Source: Acidovorax sp.
Lineage (GTDB): Bacteria; Pseudomonadota; Gammaproteobacteria; Burkholderiales; Burkholderiaceae_C
Assembly: GCA_004210805.1 (NCBI GenBank)
Contig: SDXZ01000011.1
Span: 1 to 35,525, forward strand
DNA: 35,525 nucleotides
Direction: 5' to 3'
Below are positions 22,211 to 29,384 of the stretch, piece after piece. The stretch's first letter is position 1. Each line of letters starts with the position of its first letter. A program made the translations under genes and the position numbers. Under the pieces are notes generated by a model. The model was given only the letters and a program-made list of their open reading frames with translations, had not been told where the DNA came from and ran no database searches.

Positions 22211-22740
22211 GCGGCGGGCTGCGCAGGTGCGTCCGAGGGCGCCAACACCACGTCCACCACCGGCGCACCGGTCAGGCGCTGCAGGTCGCTCGGGTGCAGC
22301 GGGAACACGCTGTGCGGATGCCCTGCTGCGGCCCAGACCACGTCAAAGCGCAGCAGGTCCTGGTCGATCAGCGTGACGGGTGGCGTAGCGTGCGCTACGG
22401 GCGAGACGCCGCCGATGGAAAAGCCGGTGCGCGATTTCACGAAGTCCGCATCGGCCCGGCCGATCTTGCTGCCCACATGGGCCTCCACCTTTTTCTCGTC
22501 CACGCGCCGGTCGCCCGAGGTGACCACCAGCACGGCCACGTCGTCGCTCTTGCGCCGAAAGATGATGCTCTTGGCCACTTGCCCCACCAGGATGCCCAGC
22601 GCATCGGCCGCCTGCTGTGCGGTGCGCGCAGCGTCGTCCAGCATTTGCGGCATGTGGGGGTGGTTGAGGGTTTGCAGCGCCGCAGCCACGCGCTGCACGC
22701 CCTCGGGAAGATTCTTCAATTCAGCTCCACACACGGTCAT
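22207..22740 (-). CDS. YbaK/EbsC-family aminoacyl-tRNA deacylase-like protein
   Basis: A cytoplasmic protein of 177 residues preceded by GGAGAGG. Family features are the segment QAADALGILVGQVAKSIIFR with the conserved Lys of the editing pocket, AVLVVTSGDRRVD, and TGFSIGGVSPVAH, the typical GGVSPxG-like loop. Members hydrolyse mischarged tRNAs such as Cys- or Ala-tRNA(Pro). Which one this copy edits is not clear. It follows mvaB by 20 bases and overlaps the next gene, so it belongs to the mvaB transcription unit without an obvious metabolic link. Confidence 0.88.
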   Translation of the reverse strand: MTVCGAELKNLPEGVQRVAAALQTLNHPHMPQMLDDAARTAQQAADALGILVGQVAKSIIFRRKSDDVAVLVVTSGDRRVDEKKVEAHVGSKIGRADADFVKSRTGFSIGGVSPVAHATPPVTLIDQDLLRFDVVWAAAGHPHSVFPLHPSDLQRLTGAPVVDVVLAPSDAPAQPAA

Positions 22741-22760
22741 CCTCTCCTGCGCCGGCGGCG

Positions 22761-23669
22761 CTATCCAGCTCTTTTGGTCAGCAGCGCATTGGCTGCGCGG
22801 GAATTCGGTTTGCGATTCAGGAAGCCACTGATGTAGGCCCCCGCATCGATGAGCTTATCAAGATCGATGCCGGTCTCGATGCCCATGCCGTGGAGCATGT
22901 AGACCACATCTTCCGTGGCCACGTTGCCGGTGGCACCCTTGGCGTAGGGGCAGCCGCCCAGGCCCGCCACGGACGACTGGTAGTTCCACACCCCGAGCTC
23001 CAGCGCGGCCAGCGTGTTGGACAGCGCCTGGCCGTAGGTGTCATGAAAGTGGCCCGATACATCGTCGATGCCGAAATGCTGGAGCGTGGCCTCGAGCGCG
23101 CGCTGCACCTTGCGCGGCGTACCCACGCCGATGGTGTCGGCTACGTCCACGCGCTGCACGCCGATGCCCTTGAGCAGGCCGGCGAGGTAGTCCACGCGCT
23201 CGGGCGCGATCTCGCCTTCGTACGGGCAGCCCACGGTGCAGCTCATCGCGCCGCGCACACCGATGCCGGCAGCCAGCGCCGCCTCGACCACGGGCGCGAA
23301 GCGCTCGATGCTCTCGGCGATGGAGCAATTGATGTTCTTTTGGCTGAAGGCCTCACTGGCCGAGCCGAAGACCACGATCTCGTCCGGCCGGTCCGCCACC
23401 GCTGCTTCATAGCCCTTGAGGTTGGGGGTGAGCACCGAGTAGCGCACGCCGGCCACGCGGTTCACACCCTGCATCACCTCGTGGTTGTCGGCCATCTGCG
23501 GCACCCACTTGGGGCTCACGTAGCTCGTGACCTCGATCTCTTTGAGGCCCGCGTCCTGCAGGCGGTGCACCAGCGCGATCTTGACGTCGGCGGGCACGGG
23601 CGATTTTTCGTTCTGCAGGCCGTCGCGCGGGCCGACATCGATGAGTTTGACGCGGGAAGGAATGCTCAT
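22761..23669 (-). CDS. mvaB: Hydroxymethylglutaryl-CoA lyase
   Basis: 302 residues, standard length. It cleaves HMG-CoA to acetoacetate and acetyl-CoA, the last step of leucine degradation. Visible active-site elements are VGPRDGLQNE (Arg15, Asp16 contacting substrate and metal), SGHFHDTYGQ (metal-binding His pair), and the mobile loop GLGGCPYAKGATGN with catalytic Cys240. It heads a minus-strand series with YbaK-like, DUF1289 and isomerase-like genes. The partner liu genes (liuB, liuC, liuD) lie at 29385-35525 on the same strand, separated by the LysR/BKACE block. Confidence 0.95.
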   Translation of the reverse strand: MSIPSRVKLIDVGPRDGLQNEKSPVPADVKIALVHRLQDAGLKEIEVTSYVSPKWVPQMADNHEVMQGVNRVAGVRYSVLTPNLKGYEAAVADRPDEIVVFGSASEAFSQKNINCSIAESIERFAPVVEAALAAGIGVRGAMSCTVGCPYEGEIAPERVDYLAGLLKGIGVQRVDVADTIGVGTPRKVQRALEATLQHFGIDDVSGHFHDTYGQALSNTLAALELGVWNYQSSVAGLGGCPYAKGATGNVATEDVVYMLHGMGIETGIDLDKLIDAGAYISGFLNRKPNSRAANALLTKRAG

Positions 23670-23842
23670 GGGTGGGCTACCTGAAAAGAGAGGGCGGGGA
23701 ACTGCAGTCTGCGTGGTGCCTCAAGGGTGGCTGCAGAGCAGGGGCTCAGGCCGGACAGACGCCTCCCATTGTCCGGGCTTCGCGCACGCGGCACCACCTC
23801 ATATCCTGCCAGACCACTCCCCGCTCGTGCCATTGCGGCACC

Positions 23843-24763
23843 TCAGGCGGTATGGCTCCCAGCACCCTCTTCCATCTCCTGCCGCAGCAGCGCCACCATC
23901 TGCACCGCCGCCAGCGACAGGCGCCGGCCCCGCAGCGTGACCAGGCCGATGGGCCGGCGCAGCGAAGGCAGCTTGAGCGGCCGCGCCACCACCTCGGGCC
24001 TCCGCACCACCTGCGCGGCCAGCTCGGGCAGCGCACTCACACCCAGCTGCGCGGCCACCATGGCCGCGATGGTGGCCAGGTGCTCCACCTCGTAGCGCGG
24101 CGCAAAGCGGATGCGGTGCGTGAGCAGCGCCTCTTCGGCGTACTGCCGCACGCTGGTGCCTGGGGGCATGGAGATGTGCGCGAGGTCGGCCACGTCCGCC
24201 CAGGCCAGCGCGCTGCGGCCGCGCGCTAGCGGGTGGGCACGGCTGAGCAGCAGCACAAATCGGTCGGACGACAGCGGCGTGTAGTCGAGGTCGGCATACG
24301 CCGGGTTGGCGGCCGTGAGGGCGAAGTCCACGCGCCCGGCGCGCACCATGTCAAACGCCGGGCCGGCCAGGCTGTCGAACAGCTCCAGGTGCACGCCCGG
24401 GTGCCCCGCTGCAAAGCGCGCAAACGCGCGCGGCACCACGCCCGCTGCCAATGACGGCAGCGCCGCCAGCGCCAGCCGCCCCACCTGCACCTGGGCGACA
24501 GCCTGCACGCGGCGCACGGTCTCATCCATCTGGTGGCGCAGAAAGCGGGCCTGTTCGGCAAACACTTCGCCCGCCTGTGTGAGCTGGACCGTGCGTGTGG
24601 TGCGGTCGAACAGGCGTGCGCCCAGCATCTCCTCGAGCCGCGCGAGCGTGCCCGACACCGCCGACTGCGACAGGTGCATTTGCAGCGCGGTGCGCCGAAA
24701 GCTCAGCGTATCGGCCAGCGCCAGAAATACATCGACCTCGCGGGCCGACCAATTGATCTTCAT
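23843..24763 (-). CDS. LysR-type transcriptional regulator of the BKACE operon
   Basis: 306 residues with an N-terminal winged helix-turn-helix (residues about 6-65: EVDVFLALADTLSFRRTALQ, then LSQSAVSGTLARLEE) and a C-terminal two-lobe effector domain. Divergent by 111 bases from the dehydrogenase gene, the classical LysR arrangement, so it most likely activates the dehydrogenase-BKACE-Bug operon in response to the operon's substrate. A dyad TGATC-N9-GATCA overlaps its own start codon, fitting autoregulation. The inducer is unknown. Confidence 0.92.
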   Translation of the reverse strand: MKINWSAREVDVFLALADTLSFRRTALQMHLSQSAVSGTLARLEEMLGARLFDRTTRTVQLTQAGEVFAEQARFLRHQMDETVRRVQAVAQVQVGRLALAALPSLAAGVVPRAFARFAAGHPGVHLELFDSLAGPAFDMVRAGRVDFALTAANPAYADLDYTPLSSDRFVLLLSRAHPLARGRSALAWADVADLAHISMPPGTSVRQYAEEALLTHRIRFAPRYEVEHLATIAAMVAAQLGVSALPELAAQVVRRPEVVARPLKLPSLRRPIGLVTLRGRRLSLAAVQMVALLRQEMEEGAGSHTA

Positions 24764-24772
24764 GGCCGATCA
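24754..24772. promoter_or_regulatory. Inverted repeat over the LysR start codon
   Basis: TGATC-ttcatggcc-GATCA, a perfect 5-bp dyad that includes the regulator's ATG. Its position suits autorepression. It is not a standard T-N11-A LysR box. Confidence 0.3.
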
Positions 24773-24820
24773 GTCTATCGAAAAATACGTCTGGACCGCG
24801 CAATCCATGCTCCCTAGACT
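24772..24820 (+). promoter_or_regulatory. Candidate promoter and regulator site for the dehydrogenase-BKACE operon
   Basis: TGGACC (24792-24797) and TAGACT (24815-24820) with a 17-base spacer form a weak sigma-70 promoter, as expected for an activator-dependent operon. AGTCTA at 24772-24777 is the inverse of the -10 hexamer TAGACT and lies four helical turns upstream. Confidence 0.4.
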
Positions 24821-24874
24821 GCCCCCAAGACATCCACCAAGCCTCAAGGCGCGGCCAACACGAAGGAGACAGAC

Positions 24875-25855
24875 ATGGACATCAGTTCGCCGCGCAATGC
24901 ACGCACGGTGGTCGTGGGCGGAGGCACCATGGGGGCCGACGTGGCCGTGGTCCTGGCCCGGGGAGGGGCCCGGGTCACGGTGGTGGACCCCCACGTCACA
25001 CGGCGCGAGCACCTGCTGCCACACATCGCGGCCGAGCTCGAAGCCACCGGCCTGGCCTCGAGTGCCGGCCCCGTCGAGGTGTGTGCCAGCCTGCAAGAGG
25101 TCGCCTGGGACGGCGTGGTGCTGGTGGTCGAATGCATCACCGAGCAACTCGCCGCCAAGCAGCAACTGTTTGCCGAGCTCGAAGCCATCGCCCCGGCCAG
25201 CGCCGTGCTGGCCAGCAACAGCTCGGGCTTTCCGATCAGCGCCATCGCCCAGGGTCTGCCCACCGCGCAGCGCATGCTGGGCCTGCACTTCTTCATGCCC
25301 GCGCACCTGGTGCCGCTGGTGGAGGTGGTGCTGGGCGAGCGCAGCGATCCGACCCTGGGCGAGTGGTTGCATGGCTTCATGCGCCGCTGCGGCAGCGTGC
25401 CGGTGCTGGTGAAGAAAGACAAGCCGGGCTTTCTGGCCAATCGCATGCAGCACGCGCTGTCGCGCGAGGCCTTTGCGCTCATCGACGAAGGCATTGCGTC
25501 GCCCGAAGACGTAGACGCCGCCGTGCGTTTTGGTTTTGGCTTCCGCTTCCTGGCGGCAGGCCCGGTGCTGCAGCGCGACCACGCGGGCATCGAGGTGCAC
25601 TGCGCGGCTGCAGCCACCATGTACCCCACGCTCTCCAACACCGACGTGCCAGCCCAGGCGCTGCGCGACCGCGTGGCGCAGGGGCACCTGGGCATGAAGA
25701 CCGGCAAGGGTTTCTTCGACTGGCCCGAAGACCGCAAGCGCGCGGAGCGCGCCCGCTACGACGCGCTGCTGCGCCAGGGCCTGGCCTTGCTGGCCAGCGA
25801 GCTGCCAGCCGTCGAGCCCCCAGCGCAGCAGGACACCCCGGGAGTGGCTCCATGA
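24875..25855 (+). CDS. 3-hydroxyacyl-CoA dehydrogenase-family NAD-dependent dehydrogenase
   Basis: A cytoplasmic protein of 326 residues preceded by GAAGGAGACAGAC. The Rossmann motif VVVGGGTMGADVA (residues 12-24) and the acidic residue after VTVVD indicate NAD. The core SNSSGFPISAIAQ, LGLHFFMPAHLVPLVEVV (catalytic His) and DKPGFLANRMQ belong to the 3-hydroxyacyl-CoA/L-carnitine dehydrogenase family. It would oxidise a 3-hydroxy acid or its CoA ester to the 3-keto form. The neighbouring BKACE acts on free 3-keto acids, so a free 3-hydroxy acid is more likely. There is no fused thioesterase domain as in some carnitine dehydrogenases. Its stop overlaps the BKACE start (ATGA). Confidence 0.88.
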   Translation: MDISSPRNARTVVVGGGTMGADVAVVLARGGARVTVVDPHVTRREHLLPHIAAELEATGLASSAGPVEVCASLQEVAWDGVVLVVECITEQLAAKQQLFAELEAIAPASAVLASNSSGFPISAIAQGLPTAQRMLGLHFFMPAHLVPLVEVVLGERSDPTLGEWLHGFMRRCGSVPVLVKKDKPGFLANRMQHALSREAFALIDEGIASPEDVDAAVRFGFGFRFLAAGPVLQRDHAGIEVHCAAAATMYPTLSNTDVPAQALRDRVAQGHLGMKTGKGFFDWPEDRKRAERARYDALLRQGLALLASELPAVEPPAQQDTPGVAP

Positions 25856-26700
25856 CCAATCTGCCTCCCGTCGCCTGCCAATGGGCCGACCCGGTCATCA
25901 TCACGGTGGCCCCCAACGGCGCCTACAAGCTGCCCACCGACCATCCCCGCGTGCCGATCACGCCCGCCACGTTGGCCGCCACCGCCAAGGCCTGCCTGGA
26001 TGCCGGTGCGGCCATGATCCACATGCACATCCGCGACGCCCAGGGCCGCCACAGCCTGGACGTGGAGGGCTACCGCGAAGCCGAGCGCGTGGTGCGCAAC
26101 GCAGTGGGCGATGCCATGGTGGTGCAGGTCACGAGCGAGGCAGCCGGCGTGTACCGCGCGCCAGCGCAGATTGCCATGGTCAACAAGCTGCAGCCCGAGG
26201 CCGTGTCCATCGGCCTGCGCGAGATCGACCAGCCAGAGATCGGGGAGGCGGGACTGCAGCGTTTCTTCAGCAGCCTGGCCGAGCGGCAGACCATGGTGCA
26301 GGTCATCCTGTATGACGTGGTGGACCTGCGCCGCTGGCAAGGGTTGCGCGCCAGCGGCGTGGTGCCCGACGCGCCCTGGTTCCTGTTGTTCGTGCTGGGC
26401 CGCTACAGCGCCGGCCAGACATCGAACCCGCGTGATCTTCTGCCCTTCTTGGCCGCTCACGACGGGCCCGAGCCCTGGGCCGTGTGCGCCTTTGGGCCCG
26501 CCGAGAACACCTGCGTGACGGCGGCCACGTTGTTCGGCGGGCATGCCCGGGTCGGGTTCGAGAACAACCTGCGGCGCAAGGACGGCAGCACCGCGCCCGA
26601 CAACACGGCCCTGGTCCTCCAGGCGGTCGAAGCCGCTGCCGCCCTGGGGCGCCCGCTGGCGACTGCGTCCGACATCCGCCAGCGTTTCCGCGCTGGCTGA
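25852..26700 (+). CDS. Beta-keto acid cleavage enzyme (BKACE, DUF849)
   Basis: 282 residues with the TIM-barrel BKACE pattern: VIITVAPNGA at the first strand, zinc-binding His57 and His59 in HMHIRD, VQVTSEA, AVSIGLREI, and the C-terminal GGHARVGFENN. The family (Kce) combines a 3-keto acid with acetyl-CoA to give acetoacetate and a new acyl-CoA. Which keto acid is used depends on pocket residues I cannot judge. With the upstream dehydrogenase it forms a two-step route from a 3-hydroxy acid. The start is fixed by the 4-base overlap with the dehydrogenase gene. Confidence 0.92.
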   Translation: MTNLPPVACQWADPVIITVAPNGAYKLPTDHPRVPITPATLAATAKACLDAGAAMIHMHIRDAQGRHSLDVEGYREAERVVRNAVGDAMVVQVTSEAAGVYRAPAQIAMVNKLQPEAVSIGLREIDQPEIGEAGLQRFFSSLAERQTMVQVILYDVVDLRRWQGLRASGVVPDAPWFLLFVLGRYSAGQTSNPRDLLPFLAAHDGPEPWAVCAFGPAENTCVTAATLFGGHARVGFENNLRRKDGSTAPDNTALVLQAVEAAAALGRPLATASDIRQRFRAG

Positions 26701-26775
26701 AGATTTCACGGTCATACCCCTCAGCCACCCCACAAGCCGCACCAGACGGCGCCTATCCATCCGAAGGAGACAGAC

Positions 26776-27834
26776 ATGCCACATCGCACCGCACTCAACG
26801 CCCCGGTTTTTGCCCCCACACGGAGCCCCCGTTCAGGCGGCACCCGGCGCAGCACACTCACGCATCTGGCCCTGGCCTTGCCCATCGCACTGAGCCTGGC
26901 CGGCCACGCCGCGGCCCAAACGCCCCCCGCTGCGTTCCCCACCAAAACCATCCGCTTTGTGGTGCCCTACCCACCGGGCGGCCCCACCGATCTGATGGCC
27001 CGCATGCTGCAGCCCGAACTGCAGAGCCGGCTCGGAGTGCCGGTGATCGTGGACAACAAGGGCGGCGCGGGCGGCAACTCGGGCAGCGCCGAGGTGGCCA
27101 AACAGGCGCCGGCCGACGGCCACACGCTGCTGCTGGCGGCCAGCGGCCCGATGGCGGTCAACCCGTCGCTGTATGCCAGCATGCCCTTCAACCCGCTGAG
27201 CGACCTGGTGCCCGTGGTCCAGCTGTCGGCCTTTCCGCTGGTGCTGGAAGTGCACCCCTCGCTGGGCGTGAAAACCTTGCCCGAGCTGATCGCGATGGCC
27301 AAATCGGGCAAGCCCGTCTTGAGCTATGCCTCTGCGGGCAATGGCACGCCGCAGCACCTGGCCGGTGAGCTCTTCAACACCACCGCGCACGTCAAGATGG
27401 GCCATATTCCTTACCGCGGCGCCGGCCCGGCGCTCAACGACCTGCTGGGCGGGCAGGTGAATGTGATGTTCGACATCCTGGGCAGCTCCCTGCCCCACAT
27501 CCAGTCGGGCAAGCTCATCCCGCTGGCGGTGACGTCACGCGAACGCAGCAAGGTGCTGCCCAACGTGCCCACCATGGCAGAAGCCGGTGTGCCGGGCTAC
27601 CAGATTACCGGCTGGCACGGCATTGCCGTGCGCACGGGCACGCCGCAAGCCACCGTGGACAAGCTCAACGCCACGGTCAATGCGATCTTCAAGGAGCCGG
27701 CCTTCCGCGCCAAATGGGAAGCCATCGGCACGCCTGTGGTGGGGGGCACGGCGGCAGACTTCGGCGCGCTGATCAAGAGCGACGCCCAGCGCCTGGGCAA
27801 GCTGGTGCGCGATGCGGGTGTGACGGTGGATTGA
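26776..27834 (+). CDS. Bug/TctC-family periplasmic carboxylate receptor
   Basis: 352 residues. GAAGGAGACAGAC precedes the ATG. The long n-region leads to a Sec signal ending HAAA (cleavage after Ala47). The mature protein shows the Bug pattern: FPTKTIRFVVPYPPGGPTDLMAR, VDNKGGAGGNSGSAEVAK, YASAGNGTPQHLAGELF, and YRGAGPALNDLLGGQV. Bug proteins bind small carboxylates and amides for tripartite (TctABC-type) uptake. No tctA/tctB genes are in the window, as is common for these very numerous orphan receptors in Comamonadaceae and Bordetella. Its place in the operon suggests it captures the substrate of the dehydrogenase/BKACE route. Confidence 0.92.
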   Translation: MPHRTALNAPVFAPTRSPRSGGTRRSTLTHLALALPIALSLAGHAAAQTPPAAFPTKTIRFVVPYPPGGPTDLMARMLQPELQSRLGVPVIVDNKGGAGGNSGSAEVAKQAPADGHTLLLAASGPMAVNPSLYASMPFNPLSDLVPVVQLSAFPLVLEVHPSLGVKTLPELIAMAKSGKPVLSYASAGNGTPQHLAGELFNTTAHVKMGHIPYRGAGPALNDLLGGQVNVMFDILGSSLPHIQSGKLIPLAVTSRERSKVLPNVPTMAEAGVPGYQITGWHGIAVRTGTPQATVDKLNATVNAIFKEPAFRAKWEAIGTPVVGGTAADFGALIKSDAQRLGKLVRDAGVTVD

Positions 27835-27850
27835 TGCGCCTGGTGCCAGC

Positions 27851-27873
27851 GTACGGCGCCCGTCGGGCGCTAC
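27851..27873. terminator. Hairpin between convergent Bug and DUF3592 genes
   Basis: GCGCCC-gtc-GGGCGC with additional GTA/TAC pairing outside two bulged bases. It fills most of the 35-base gap between the two stops and overlaps the last codons of the DUF3592 gene. There is no T-run. Confidence 0.4.
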
Positions 27874-28328
27874 GCCGCATCGCGAGGCCGCAGGCGCAGC
27901 AGCAGCCAGCCCGCCACCATGCCCGCAGCGCTGAACAGCAGCCACACAGCGCCCAAGAAAATTTTGAGGGCATTGGAGCTGCTGATCTCAGCCTGCGACG
28001 GGTTGTTGGCGGGGTAGCGCACAGTGACGGTGTCACCCACATCGTGCACCGCCTGCAGCTGCCGCACCAGCGAGTCTGTGAACCGCACGGTGCGGCCATC
28101 GTTCGCCACAAACTCGACGACGCTCTTCTTGCCGTGTGCCTGGCGGCTGGAGGACCCGGTCACAACACTTTCGAGCGCCACCACGCGGCCCTTGGCGCTA
28201 TACGTATCGCCCACCAGATGCAAGCTCGTGGCCAGGAGCCAGGCGGCGATCAATGCGGTCATGGCGCTGGGCACCAGCAAGGCCCAGCCGAGAAGGCCGA
28301 AGAAACCGCGAAGGGAGTTGAAAGTCAT
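27870..28328 (-). CDS. DUF3592 membrane protein
   Basis: 152 residues from the ATG at 28328, chosen because MTFNSLRGFFGLLGWALLVP begins the first membrane helix; a start 30 bases upstream is possible. Two transmembrane helices (residues about 8-35 and 120-142) flank a soluble domain with GRVVALESVVTGSSS, SVVEFVANDGRTVRFTDS and GDTVTVRYPANNPSQAEI, the DUF3592 pattern. The soluble part should be periplasmic. Function is unknown. It follows ghrA by 42 bases on the same strand. Confidence 0.8.
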   Translation of the reverse strand: MTFNSLRGFFGLLGWALLVPSAMTALIAAWLLATSLHLVGDTYSAKGRVVALESVVTGSSSRQAHGKKSVVEFVANDGRTVRFTDSLVRQLQAVHDVGDTVTVRYPANNPSQAEISSSNALKIFLGAVWLLFSAAGMVAGWLLLRLRPRDAA

Positions 28329-28370
28329 GGGCGCCCTTTTCTGCGTTGAACGAGCCACCGGGCCGTAGGC

Positions 28371-29291
28371 TCAGTACCCGCGCCCTGGGTCGACGGTACC
28401 GGCCACCGCCTCGCCGCGCTGCATCGCAGCCATCTTGCGGGTGATCTGCGCAATGCTCTCTTCGCGCATCGTGCGGGCCGAAGTGTGCGGCGTGGCGGTG
28501 ATTTTCGGGTGCGCCAAGAACGGGTGGCCCGCGGGCAGCGGCTCCGTGCGGAACACATCCAGTGTGGCGCCGGCGATGTGGCCGCTGTCGATCAGGGCCA
28601 CCAAGTCGTCTTCGACCAAGTGCGCGCCACGCGCCACGTTGACCACATAACCGCCCGGCTGCAGGCGCGAGAGCGTGTCACGGTTGATGATGTCTTGCGT
28701 GTCGGGTGTGAGCGGCAGCAGGTTGACGAGCACGCGGCTGGCGGCCAGGAAGTCGTGGAAACCCTCTGCGCCGCTGAAGCCCTGCACGCCGTCCACCGCC
28801 TTGGGAGACCGGCTCCAGCCGTTCACCGGAAAGTCGAAATGCGCCAGCGCCCGCGCCACGCGCTCGCCCAGCACGCCCAGCCCCATCACGCCCACCGGGA
28901 ACTCCGAGCGCACGCGCGGCCGCCGAAAGCCCCAGCGGCCGGCCCGCATGTCGGCCTCGTACGCATCCAGCTCGCGGAAATGGCGCACCACGGCGTGGCA
29001 CACGTATTCGGCCATCTGCACCGCCATGCCGCCATCATCGATGCGCACCACCTGACAGCCCGCCGGAATGCGCAGCTTGAGCAGCGCGTCCACCCCGGCG
29101 CCGATGTTGAACAGCGCGCGCAAGCCGGGCTGCTCGTCCAGGAACTGCTGGGGCGGCGCCCAGACCACGGCGTAGTCCGCCTGAGGTGCGCCCGGCTGCC
29201 ACACGCTGATGTGGGCTTCGGGCAGTGCGGCAGCGAGTCCCTGCAGCCAGGGCTCGATCTTGGTGTCGGTGCAGCAAAGGGTGATATTCAT
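28371..29291 (-). CDS. ghrA: Glyoxylate/hydroxypyruvate reductase A-type 2-hydroxyacid dehydrogenase
   Basis: 306 residues, normal length for GhrA. The Rossmann motif is VGVMGLGVLGERVA. Catalytic residues of the D-2-hydroxyacid dehydrogenase family are visible: Arg in NVARGAHLVEDDL, Glu in FRTEPLPAGHP, and His in TATPHTSA. The N-terminal substrate domain has the GhrA-like FNIGAGVDALLKL. It reduces glyoxylate or hydroxypyruvate with NADPH in the cytoplasm. It lies 93 bases after liuD on the same strand; a link to leucine breakdown is not evident. Confidence 0.9.
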   Translation of the reverse strand: MNITLCCTDTKIEPWLQGLAAALPEAHISVWQPGAPQADYAVVWAPPQQFLDEQPGLRALFNIGAGVDALLKLRIPAGCQVVRIDDGGMAVQMAEYVCHAVVRHFRELDAYEADMRAGRWGFRRPRVRSEFPVGVMGLGVLGERVARALAHFDFPVNGWSRSPKAVDGVQGFSGAEGFHDFLAASRVLVNLLPLTPDTQDIINRDTLSRLQPGGYVVNVARGAHLVEDDLVALIDSGHIAGATLDVFRTEPLPAGHPFLAHPKITATPHTSARTMREESIAQITRKMAAMQRGEAVAGTVDPGRGY

Positions 29292-29384
29292 GCCGCCGAG
29301 ATTACCTGCATCGGACCCTGCGGGCTGTCACCTGCGGCCTGCGGCGGGGTGCACCTGCCTTGCCCGCCTACCCTACCGGTCCAC

